Of a stretch of 64,000 bases of DNA, positions 12,026 through 22,955 are shown one piece after another. Both the position numbers and the translations under genes were made by a program. Positions within the stretch are counted from its first letter, which is position 1, and every line of letters begins with the position of its first letter. The notes beneath the pieces were generated by a model. The model was not told where the DNA came from. It worked only from the letters and a program-made list of their open reading frames with translations, and did not search any database. The stretch covers positions 73,123,002-73,187,001 of the forward strand of contig OY726572.1 of the NCBI GenBank assembly GCA_963383645.1, given 5' to 3'. The stretch comes from Muscardinus avellanarius (Eukaryota > Chordata > Mammalia > Rodentia > Gliridae).

Positions 12026-12610
12026 TTTTTTTTTTTTTTTTTTTTTTTTTTTGGTGGTACTGGGGTTCTTGGAAGCCCTTCTACCTCGGGGCTACACTCC
12101 CAGACTGTCGGGGCCCACTCGGCAGGACTGAGGTGGCACCCAGGCTTGTTGCCAGCGTGGACTCAAGATGGCGCCTGGGCTTGCAGCCAAGTCACGAGGC
12201 TCACGAGGCTGGCGGTGCCCTGAGCCTGCGCAGTGAGCCCTATCAGGCGCCTTACGGATGATTAGTGACGCAGCGCCTCGTGCTACCACCTGCCCGCCCA
12301 GGAGAAGGTTAAAAGCGCGCATGCCCTAGCGGGGGGAGCTAAGAGGGTTGGTGGAGTGATGAGGGAGAAGATAGAAGACTGATGTTGTTTTTACCTGAGA
12401 GGGCGTTGAGAGAGCATTGAAACTGGGGTAATAAAACTGCTTGAGGAAGATCGTGTAAGAGTCGTCACTGCATGCGACACCAGACCTATTTTTACATTTT
12501 CATTTTGGAAACAGGGTCTCCTAAGCCAGCGCGCGGCTGGCTTCCAACTTGCGCAATCCTCCTGTCTCCGCCTCCCAAGCGGGGATTACAAGCGTGGGCC
12601 ACCACACCCA
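12026..12610 (-). mobile_element. SINE (B1-dID type) inserted in LTR family A copy 1
   Basis: Poly-T followed by GGTGGTACTGGGGTTCTTGG, and ending CACCACACCCAG: a dimeric sciurid SINE on the minus strand. Target duplications GGGCTCCTTACATTTCT (about 12009-12025) and GGGCTCTTTACATTTCT (about 12612-12628) flank it. It is interrupted by an LTR at 12106-12479. Confidence 0.85.
12106..12479 (+). mobile_element. Solo LTR (class II/ERVK-like), 374 bases, inside a SINE
   Basis: Begins TGTCGGGG and ends GCGACA, with a perfect 6-base target duplication CCAGAC (12100-12105 and 12480-12485). A 6-base duplication is usual for class II (IAP/ERVK-like) elements. It has AATAAA at 12430-12435 and is GC- and CpG-rich compared with its surroundings (CGCGCATGCC, GTGACGCAGCGC), which suggests a young insertion. 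No coding retroviral DNA is left. Confidence 0.88.
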
Positions 12611-13072
12611 GGGGCTCTTTACATTTCTAAAGAGAGACAAACTGCCTCAAGGATGGGAGGAAATCCCAGATCTGGGTCTGTGCCAAGACAGAGCTGCCCT
12701 CCACACCTCCGAGGGGCAGATCCGGCTGGGATGGAGACAGCAGAAAACTGGGCTAGAGGTAGGGTAACATATCTAAATATCAAAGGACCTGCCACAGACT
12801 TGGTCAGGATATGAACACTCAGCATGTTGGGTCTTTTGGTAAATTCACTCAAATTGCCCCCCTGTGCCATTTTCTGGATGGCATGGGGCTATAACTATCT
12901 TCTGTATTTCTATCTTTTAAATAAACTTCTTTAAATCTTCAGCAACTGTCCAAATCTATGTATATTTATCCTTAGCTCAGGACAAGAACCTGCGGTTTTT
13001 CTGTTTGTGTGGTTGTGTTGGGGGAATTATTTCTCCCCTCACACACAGAACATATTTCACCGTAACAATACA

Positions 13073-15162
13073 TGGACAGAATATAATTTGAACACAGTTT
13101 CAGAGGTTTCTTCTCTTTTTTAATTGGCTTTGGGGCCAATAAATCATTTGTTTCATGGCCAGGAACAAAAAGATGTAGAGGAAGAGACTGGGGTCCCAAA
13201 ACCCCTTTCAAGGGCACACCTTCAATACCAGACCTCCATGTAAGTCATGCCCCTTTAATTTTCCACCACTTCCCAATAGCGCCACACTGGGGACGAAGGC
13301 TTTACTAAATGAACTGGTGGGGGCTTCCCAGTCTAACAATAGCATTATCTTAATCCTAAAAATAGCCCAACCAAGACCTAGGAAAATTAAGTACTGAGGT
13401 TCTTCTCAGGGTTCAGACATCATAATAACTCTGTATTTGATGATATAGTTCCTAGTTCAAATTTGGAGAATCTCTAAGATATCCTACATCTCACTGTGTT
13501 ATTTTTTAGAATAACTCTCATTAGGAAGCCCTCAAAGATGAGCTCTTCAAATTTTAAATTTAAAAGTCCTTTTCATTTACAACCAATCTTAGACTGTAAG
13601 ACTATCGATTTGCCATGGACTTCGAACCTTAAAGCCTAGCAGTGTTCTTCCTGGTTTTAGGTTCCATCTGTCTTCCCACTGATGGGGGAGCAGGTGCTGA
13701 TTGATATGAGTAGACACCTGTGCAGAACAAAGGACAATCGGGAATGAAAATACAATGGTTTAAAGCAACACTGAGATTATCCTTAATTACAGGGAATCCC
13801 TTCTTGTAGCATTTTTAACACAATACCATTCAGCTTAATTGATTGAACAAGTATTCCTTGAGGGCCGATTATGTTCCAGGGAATGAGATAAATATTCAGC
13901 TGATGAAAAACTGGTCATAGTTTCTGCTTCCGTGGTGTTTATAGTCTAGTAAAATAAATTGTTAAGAACAACCAGGTAAACATATAAACAAACCAAACAA
14001 GACAATCAGGGATTGGGAGAGATAGGCATTTTGACAAACAACCTCCAAGCTCATTTCTAATAACTTTCTGAGGAATTAATGGAGGTAAGAGTCTCTCTTC
14101 TTAGGAAGAAGGACTACTATCAAACTACTGACATGATTGGATGAGAGAATTTCCCACTACCCCATAAAGAAGCCAGGTCACAGGGACATGTCCTGAAGAG
14201 GACATTAGGACTTTAGCCCCTTCTCTGCCTCTTTTTGTTTCCAATTTGTTCAGCCATATACTCTTTACCATGACATTCTGATTTTCTTAAGCCCAAAAGC
14301 AACAAGGTCCAAGTAACTGTAAAATGGAACCTCTGAAACCATGAACCAAAATATTTTCTTCCTTTAATTTTAATTTTCTCAGGCATTTTGTCATAGCAAC
14401 AGAAAGCTAACCAAAAAAGTAGTATTCCATCAAAAGGAAAAATAAGTAGAAGGGTATCACAAGGATGATAAAACCAAGAACTTTAACCTGCTGCCTCTGA
14501 ATTTCAGCTTTCCCCAAGTGATGTCACTTGTATTACCTGAGCCTTTTACACAGTTTAGAGATAAATAAATAGGAAATTTGATGGAGAGCAATGAGGGACA
14601 GAGACTCTGTGCCAACAGAAGAAAGGTCCAGGCTAACTTCATTGAGTAAGCCACATTTAAGTGAATCCCTAAAAGATAAGGATTGAATCATGCAGAGAGC
14701 AAGGGGGAGGACATGATAGCCCAAGAGATTAGCAAGAGGCAAAGTCCAGAGGTAAAAACAGACCTAGATTCTTTACAACCCAGAGCCCATGGATGATAAG
14801 AAGCAGGGGGTCTTGAGGTCAATTTGAAGCCTCAGGAATAAGCAACATCAGGCAGATGGGTGCTCATTTTGTTTATTTGATCCTGGTGTTTGTTTTTCCC
14901 AGGTGAAACCATAATCCGTGGAAAGAAGGTAGACAGTGTGGGCTGATATAATTTAATTCTTTCCAGGGCCATGTCAGCTTTTGTAGAAAGAACACATGAA
15001 ATATGTGTAGAAAACTCATATCTGATGCCTATGGCGATCTAGTTTTTAGATGCTATTGGTCTGGGTCAGGATAATGGGGATGAAGATGCAGAGCTGCAGA
15101 CTGACTGTAGGTCCATTTGAGAGCAAGGGAGATAGAAATAAGGAATGTCAAAAAGCTCTCCT
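13073..15162. other. Intergenic, no gene recognised
   Basis: One ancient repeat at 13840-14020; the rest looks like unique or very old repeat DNA. Confidence 0.5.
13840..14020 (+). repeat. Ancient repeat (MIR/L2-age)
   Basis: TTGAACAAGTATTCCTTGAG..GATTATGTTCCAGGGAATGA..GTGTTTATAGTCTAGTA follows a common old mammalian repeat; class not assigned. Confidence 0.45.
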
Positions 15163-15375
15163 AGGTGGGTGTGGTGGCTTGTGCTTGTAATCCCAGCACT
15201 AAGGAGGCTGAGACAAGAGAATCTGGGTTTGCAGCCAGCCTCAGCTACTAAGTGAGGTGCTTTGCAACTCAGTGAGATCCTGTTTCAAATAAATAAGAAA
15301 AAAATAAGGCTGGTGTTGTATCTCAGAGGTAGAATGCCCCTGGGTTTTATCCCCAGTATCTAAAAAAAAAAAAAA
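15163..15375 (+). mobile_element. SINE B1-dID type
   Basis: GGTGGGTGTGGTGGCTTGTG start, ID half GTATCTCAGAGGTAGAATGC, poly-A end. Confidence 0.83.
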
Positions 15376-18300
15376 CCTTCCTAGATTCTAACCCCAGCAA
15401 TGAGGTAGATGGCGATGCCATTTTGGAAGGGAGGACTGGAACAGTACATGCTGAAAGCTTCTGGGAGATGAGGGATCAAGATGTTTTTGGATCTGCCATG
15501 TTTGTGATGACCTTCTGGCATCCCTGTGCTGGGGAGACATTGTGAGAGGGAATCCTTCTCTGTGGGGACCTCTATAGAGCTCTGCATGTGAGCATCAGCC
15601 CCTCCTATCCTGACACTCTGCCCCCTGCAAGGAGGCAAGTCAGTTTGCACAGATGGTGTTTCCTCCCACAACCTCTCCAAAGCTTAGCTACCACTTTCTG
15701 ATTATCTCAGACATTTTCTCTTCTGACTGCCTGAGAGTTATCCATCACTCAGCTGCCACCTGGGCAAGCAGGGAGACCTTGAACCTTCATGCTTGTGCTG
15801 AAAAGCAAAGGCAGACAGCAGCAATCTAAAGGGGAGGCCCTTCCTCACCATCTGGAAGCTGACACCCTGCCGTCCACAGAGGATGGGGCTTGGCGTTAGC
15901 CTGATGCCCTGTTCTCGAAGTTATGATTGAGTTCACGTTTCCCATCTAGGGCTGTATTCTTTGTCTCCTTCCAGGATCTGGGTAAGAAAGAATTCCATGA
16001 AGGAACATGATAAAGAGAAATTGCCATACATCCTGTTTTGTTTTATTTTGTTTTTACCCTTGCTTCCTTTTCCAGGGATTTCCCAGAATGCCTCCCCTCC
16101 CTTTATATGACCGCCTATGACATTTATGATCTAAGACAGCCTTTCAACTGTGCCAGGAAGTATGATCCTGATTGCTTTTTTATTTTTATTAGTATTTATC
16201 TTTTAACATTTTTATTATTTCCTAGATGTATAATTTCTTCTTTTTAATATTTACTTATTTTTTATTTTATTCATTTATTTTGCTGCTTGGAATTGAACTT
16301 AGGGTGTTCTACTCTGAGCTACACCCCAACCCTATTTTATTTTATATTTTAAAACAGGGTCTCACTAAGCTGCTGATAGATTAAGTTGCTGGGGCAGGCC
16401 TTCATCTTGTGATCTCCTATCTCAGCCTCCCTAATACTGGGATTACAGGTGTGTGTCATGATACCAGGCTTAAAATATGTTTGATGATGCGAGTAGATGG
16501 AGGCACAGCAGGCCATGCAGACAAGACAGCTAGATGCGCAGATAGGGAGAGTCACACTCTGCTGAGAGTCAGACAATACACAAAGAAGCAAAGAAAGGTG
16601 ATCTCAAAGGTTGCTGTGTGCTGGAAAGAAAAGGACAGTAAAACGCAGTGGACAATGAAGGGGGTGCAGGCAAATTATATAGGGAGGCTCCAGGAGTAAT
16701 GGGGATTGAGCCGCTTTTAAATGCTAATAAGGGAAGCATTAATTGCCAGTAAGAAAAAAGCTTTCATACTTAGGTAGAACTATAAAATCCTTTTCTCTGT
16801 CTCTAAGCTGTCAGCCAAGAGTTATGAACCAGGTTGACCTCCGTCATCTAAAAGTTGGCTTGTTAGCCCAGTGGAACCCTGAATGTTAAAAAGCATACAC
16901 CTACACTTAGAAAAAGAATTACATAGACTCTCACAACAGATTGGATGAAAGTTAAAATATAAAAAGTAAGCTATATTAACCCAATACTAATTACTAATAA
17001 CACAAAATAATTATAGCCCCTCAAACCGCCATGAATTGAAGGACTATATTCCGGTGTCTTTCTTTTCTATATTATAAAAACAGTTTTCAACATAGTAAGT
17101 AACTTTTGTCAGACAGAGATAAGGAGAATCTGAGAACTCACCAAGGACATAGGCAGACAGTACATGGTTTAACAATAAAAATAAAAGAAAGAACAAAGTG
17201 TGCTTCTACCACGCAGCAGCTTGCTAACCTTGCTAACCAAGTAACACATTTTGATCAGTGATGGCAGAACTCTCTTTTTCTGTGAGAATGAATAAAAAAT
17301 ACTAACATAAAAGGTTTAAACTGCAAAGATAACTATAGGACCTGTACCTACTTTTGGTGGGAAAAGAGGACTATTGGCTAAGCAGGATGGGATAAAGGAG
17401 ATAATGAGTACTTATTAAAAATGTTATATGTTTAGAGATCACAGTGTCTTGCTTTCAAGGCACTCCACTGATTGCCTCTGATGTAGTGCTTTGATTATTT
17501 TGCCGCCCTTTCTACCTTTTAAAATAATACTTTACTTAATCTTTCAGCAGTGTGGCGCTGGCTACTTTTTCTAAACTAACTAGGAAAAAGAACCCAGAAA
17601 GATTTGCTTTAGAGGTCATATCTGGGTTGAGAAGCAATTCATGAGTGTAATTCTGGCAAAAGGATGCTGAGTCTAGAATAGCAATATGAAACTTGTCTGG
17701 GAAGGTTAAATTGGGAAGAGGGTCAGTGTGGCTGAAGCCTGCTGTGTGGTAGAGAAAGTAGTGTGAGGGTGGGTCAAGAGCAGGGCAGTCCCTTCAGAAC
17801 TCACTCTCTGCTACAGCTCAGAAAACCCTCAGGTAGAAGTAGCATCTCATATGTGGATCATTTTCCCCCACAGGATTCGACACAGGATTAGGCAAATAGA
17901 AATTGTAAATACATAGTTGTGATGGAATTGAATCCTATTTAAGTGGCATTAGAGGGGACAGACCTAGGGTTAAAGGCCAAGTGACTCAGATTGCCCTTAC
18001 TTGCTTATTTTATATGTCAACTTTACCAAACAGCTTATCGCCATCTGCATACATCTGCCTGTGTTCTTGATGTCCCTCTGCTAGAAAAACCTTCCCTCCC
18101 AGTTCCACTTTAACTTCTTCCTCTCACCTCTTAAGGCTTCTTGCTATGTCATCTCCTGCAAGAAATACCAACAGTATTCCTGTAGCTTCCCTTGAGTCTT
18201 GACAAGCAAAAACATTTCCAGATGTTGCAAATATCTATCGGGGAGGAGTGGCAAAATCACTCCTCCCCAGTGAAAGTCACTATTCTATCTTTTCCTCCTC

Positions 18301-19117
18301 CCCAAAAACATTCACACACATCCAGTTAGAGGGAGGGAGAGAAGAGGCAAAAGCATATTGGAAAACCCAAGAGCCCACACCAAGTTGCATTATTATAAAA
18401 TGATTCTAAGTGAAACCCACCTTAAATTAATGGAGTATGAAACATGTCAGAAACATAGAAAGCAGGAAAGACCAAGAGACCCGTTGAGGAACCAAGGGTC
18501 TGTTTTTGTACCTACAACTACACTAACACTATTATACTTAATGTTATTGAATGCAGCCAAGACTGTACTAAAAACACATTACACATTATTATATTTTACT
18601 TATTACTAATTACTACCTTATATTATTTGCATCTTGTTTAGTAGATTCAATTTCCTTGAATGTAAATGGACTTTGTTACCTGGTTTTAATAATGTTTTTG
18701 TGTTTATAACTTCTCACCAGTTCATACTCCAGGCAGATAGATTATTTTCACCTACACTCAGAGAAGTGGGGCTATTCCCCAGAAGCAGCTGTAAATATTA
18801 ATAGGCTGTAAGCAGGCCCCAGGTGCTCACACAGGCTGAGGGATCTCCCCTTGAGGACTGGGTAAGGAAGGGTTTGTGACTGGTGTCAGGAATGAGGGCC
18901 TGAGGGGTATCTCCAAGGCTGAACTATACTTCTACCTCCATCTTTCTTAAAAAAAGGTATTTGGCCAAAGGTACCTGGGATGCCTATTGTTTGGGCCTCT
19001 AGGAAAATCCCTGCAGCCCATATTTGCCACTGGGATGTGGGCTTGCTCTTTTCAGGGTTCTTATCCTGTTATTTTTACCTATTCATTCTACCGCCTAGTT
19101 TATTTTTCATAAGAATA

Positions 19118-19118
<1 letters not shown>
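15376..19118. other. Intergenic, one SINE, otherwise unassigned
   Basis: The part 16900-17600 has the flavour of old LTR or retroviral sequence, but I found no diagnostic ends or proteins. Confidence 0.45.
16240..16471 (-). mobile_element. SINE B1-dID type
   Basis: T-rich tail, GCTTGGAATTGAACTTAGGG, ending ATGATACCAGGCT. Confidence 0.78.
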
Positions 19119-19153
<35 letters not shown>

Positions 19154-19373
19154 TACTATTATTATTATTATTTGCAGCACTGGGGATTGAACTTAGGAGC
19201 ATCCTACATCCGAGCTATACCTTCCAGACCTATTTTTTATTCTTTATCTGGAAACGGTCTCACTAAGTTGCAGAGGGTCTTACTAAGTAGGTGAGGCTGA
19301 CTTCAAACCTGGATCTTCTTGTCATAGCCTCCCAAGCACTGGGATTACAAGTGTACACCACCACACCCAGCTG
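19119..19373 (-). mobile_element. (TTA)n tract plus SINE B1-dID type
   Basis: About 17 TTA units at 19119-19171 form the reversed SINE tail; the SINE body follows (GCAGCACTGGGGATTGAAC to CCACACCCAGCT). Confidence 0.85.
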
Positions 19374-19664
19374 ATTTTAAATTATTTTTTCCTCCAAGAT
19401 TTCTGTACCTTAAATTCACATACAGAAAGTGTTCTGAGATGCCCATTTTCTAAGGAATTAAAAGCTGATAATGACTTAATAATTTACTCTTCCTCTCAAG
19501 GGGACCTACAAATTATGCTATCATGGTAGAATTCATTATCTCCTTGGTACAGGACAAATTTTCATTTCTTTTAATTGTTTTAAACATCTGCATGACACTG
19601 ATGACTTTTCATGTCTTTTTAAAGCTTTGATAAAGGGACAAGAAAAACACAATAATTACATAGA

Positions 19665-19804
19665 GCAGTGCTATCTAAGACTATTGCTACCACTCACATA
19701 TGCCTACTGATCAGTTGAAATATGGCTCATCTGATTTGTGCATTTAGTAGAAAATACAAACTGGATTTTAAGTCTTGGAATACACTTTAAAATATCTCAT
19801 TAGG

Positions 19805-19840
<36 letters not shown>

Positions 19841-20240
19841 AGGTCTGGGATGGAACCCAGAGGCATTTAACCTCCAAGCTACAACCCCTGCCCAATTTTT
19901 TATTCTTTATTTTGAAACAGGGTCTCACTGAGTTGTGAAGGCCCTCACTAAGTAGCTGAGGCTGTCCACGAACCACGATCCTCTGGTCTCAGCCTCCCAA
20001 ATGCTGGGATTACAAGCGTGCGCCATGCCCAGCTCATTAGTAATTTTACATTGTTTATATTTTGAGATGACATTTTGTATATTCTGGGTTAAATATAATA
20101 TGGCATTAAAATTAGTTCCATCAGTTTCCTTTTACTGTTGATGTCAATAGAAAATTCAAAGTTACATATGTGGTTTGCATTCTATTTTACATTGAATGAT
20201 ATTGATATAGAAATGTATACCTTATTTAATATGTAAAGGA
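19665..20240 (-). repeat. Ancient DNA-transposon-like repeat, split by a SINE
   Basis: Left part GAGCAGTGCTATCTAAG..ATATGGCTCATCTGA and right part AAAATTCAAAGTTACATATG..TTTGCATTCTATTTTAC look like the two ends of one old non-autonomous element, interrupted at 19809-20036. Confidence 0.5.
19809..20036 (-). mobile_element. SINE B1-dID type
   Basis: Poly-T of about 29, GCAGGTCTGGGATGGAACCC, ending GCGCCATGCCCAGCT. Splits an older repeat (19665-20240). Confidence 0.87.
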
Positions 20241-21069
20241 TTGATATTATATAAAAAATATAAGGCTATTAGGTTGCTCATGATAACAAAACTATTAGCA
20301 AAAAATAGATCCTGAGTCTGCCAACTATGAAACCTGGCATCTATATCTCTAAATCTAAGCGCATCATCATCTCTTTTCACATAATACTGAACCTAGTTCT
20401 TAAGCAAACTTTAACACAAAGCTCCTTTTTCCACAAAACTTTATATTCCCCGTCGAGCAATTCTTTCACTTTGTAAGTCAGAACAGCAGAGACAGATGGA
20501 AAGATATGGTAACTTCATTGAGGGCTCAGAGGAGTTTCTAGTGCCTGGTGAATGGTACTGTAGGGAAAGGAAACAAACAAGCAAACAAAACACTAGTTAA
20601 GAAAGCTCTGTTTCAACAGACCTAAAGAAAAATATTTAAGTCTGCTTTTCTGGGAAAATAAATTAACTGAACTGACTGCCTGGTTATTTTGCCTCAAACT
20701 CTCCACTCTTTTGAAGCTTGACAGGAATTAATTACTTGCATCTTGCGTTTTGTTGTTCCAGTCTCTGAGCAGAGATGTACTTTGCTTTCCTTTTCTCAGC
20801 ACATCTGCAATATCCTCACTGTATCAACCATGATGAATGTTACATTAGGCTTCTCCATCCCATCCCAAAATCATCCTCATGCATTCTTTATTCTGACCAC
20901 AACCCATGAGATCCCATTCCATTGTAATGGGTGAATCTGAAGTGTGGGGCAGAAACTTCCTTTTAATTTCTTGTGCCTTTGAACACAAGAAATTAAATTT
21001 CTCTTGTTGAGAAAGTTTTTACCTTTGCCTGTGTGTTGAAGTGTTGAACCTATGCCCTCTTCAAGGAGC
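20241..21069. other. Intergenic, nothing recognised
   Basis: AT-rich sequence without repeats or exons that I can name. Confidence 0.45.
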
Positions 21070-21540
21070 TGAAAGGTCTCTGGTCCAATTTCCAAGTCTT
21101 TGATTCATCTTGAATTGACTCTTGTGCAGGGTAAGAAAGTGAGGTTTATTTCCATTTTTCTGCATATGGGTAACCAGTTTTGACAACTCCATTTGTTGAA
21201 GATGCTACCATTTTTTCCAGTGTATTTTTGGTCCCTTTGTAAAAAAATGATTTGGCCATAAGTATGTGCATTTTTTTCTGAGTCTTCTAATCTGCTCCTT
21301 TGGTCTATGTGTCTTTTTTTGTGCCAGTGCCATGCTGTTTCTATTACTATGACTTTGTAGTATATTTTTAAGTCAGGTATTGTGATTCCTCCTGCATAGT
21401 TCTTGTTGCTGAGAACTACTTTGGATATTCTGGGTTTTTTGTTGTTCCAAATGAATTTAAGGACTGATTTTTCTCTGTCTAGGAGAATTGACCTTGGTAA
21501 TTTAATGGGTATTACATTGAAACTGAAGACCACTCTTCTA
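21070..21540 (-). pseudogene. L1 ORF2 fragment (C-terminal part of reverse transcriptase)
   Basis: The minus strand from 21533 gives a 142-residue open segment with L1 ORF2 words: VIPIKLPRSILLDREK, LKFIWNNKKPRISK, NKNYAGGITIPDLKIYYK and INSRWIKDL-like text at the end. It is 5'-truncated with frame breaks near 21105; both flanks are non-L1. It covers only a small part of the 1275-residue protein, so it cannot be functional. Confidence 0.85.
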
Positions 21541-22747
21541 TCCTTAAGAGTCAGTAAATCAATGAAGAAGGGATACTTTAAGAAATCCTTGGAACTTCTT
21601 CCCTGCTGGTAGCCTCTGTTCAGCTCTCAATCCTTCAGCCTTTGGCCATTGAACACCTTCCGTTGTTTTGAGATGTCCCTCTCTGGTTCCAGGATAATGG
21701 CATCTCAAAAGATGAAAACAAAGGCAGCAATACAGGCTGATATACAAGAAGCCCTGACAGTGAAGCTCAATAAAGATCTCTCTACAGAATTTATTTCAGT
21801 ATTTGAATACAACTTCAAAGACCAAGAAACATGCCAAGAAAGATGGGACTTAAAGTCAAACACACGCTGATATCTATGTAAGACCTTTATGAGTATTTTC
21901 TCACCTTCTTTACTAACAACAGTTTAATAGATTATCTGGAAATTATTTTTATATTTCTATATTTGTTTAGCAAGAAAACATCTTTTATTTTTCCTTATGT
22001 TTTTTTTTGTCCATAAATAATCAGAAATTTGCTTTGCAACAAGGCAGGGGCAATGAACTACATAGCTCTTATTTTAATATACATTATTTTGCATATCACA
22101 GGGAGTTAGATCCCAGAAAATATTTCCAAGAGTCAGAAATGATCTAGATATCTATTTCCTTTCAACCTTGATGTTTTCTATACCCAGCCCTGTGTTAGGC
22201 ACTATGCCATATTAAAAGATTAGACACCATCCCTGTTTTTGAAGTATCCCAATGTTCTTAGAAAGGATACTAAAGCAGGTGAAAGTATGCCACACATAAC
22301 ATCAATATGTGGATGGGAGAGGATTATAGACAGCTTCCACTTTGGTGATGGATGGCTTCTCACTGACCGTATGACTCTGGCTATGTTACTAATCTCACTT
22401 TGCCCTCTTCTTCACTCACCCCACAACAATGGATTCAGGGTTTGCCTCAAATACAAGACTCTACTATGGAACTCTAGCACTGACATTCTTAAGCTTTGGT
22501 CTCACCATTCCTATTAAAAATTTAACCAAAATTTAAGTCAAACTATTTCTAAACCAAGATCAACTCAATGTTTCATAATCAAAATTGTCCTGCCAGTGAA
22601 TTAAGATTCTTAGCAGATTTTACACTTGGACAGGTCATGTGTCTCCCTCCCCTTCCCATCCATGAAAACTCAGTTTCCACACACACATTGTTTTGGATTA
22701 TGAATACCCAACTGACTTTCCTTTAATCTATCTTGTTTTGAATGACT
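21541..22747. other. Intergenic, nothing recognised
   Basis: 21640-21880 carries a short open frame (GSRIMASQKMKTKAAIQAD region) that I could not assign; it may be a decayed processed copy of something. Confidence 0.4.
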
Positions 22748-22955
22748 TTTTTTATTTTGCACGCCTGGGAATAGAACCCAGGGGTATTCAACCTCCGAGC
22801 TACATCCCCTGCCCTAATTTTTATTCTTTATTTTGAAACAGGGTCTCACTAAGTTGCGGAGGGCCTAAATAGTTGAGGCTGTCCACGAACCACGATCCTC
22901 CTGTCTCAGCCTCCCAACTGCTGGGATTACAAGTGTGCACCACCACACCCAGCTA
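22748..22955 (-). mobile_element. SINE B1-dID type
   Basis: GCACGCCTGGGAATAGAACC to CACCACACCCAGCT. Confidence 0.86.

Larger units (their letters stand above)
11843..13067 (+). mobile_element. Solo LTR, family A copy 1, split by a SINE that itself carries an LTR
   Basis: Starts TGTACTAGTATTGGG and ends CACCGTAACA, flanked by the 5-base duplication ATACA (11838-11842 and 13068-13072). Removing the insertion at 12026-12610 leaves about 640 bases, close to the other two copies (38095-38787 and 56781-57451). It contains AAATAAAC near 12920 and the GGGGGAATTAT..CTCCCC 3' segment shared by all three. No internal retroviral genes adjoin it. Confidence 0.85.

Noticed and set aside
18980..19294. 104-codon frame with a run of Tyr
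   Set aside because: Translation of a (TTA)n tract and a SINE.
21640..21880. Possible processed pseudogene around the frame GSRIMASQKMKTK
   Set aside because: Could not be matched to any protein from memory and has no clear poly-A tail or target duplication.
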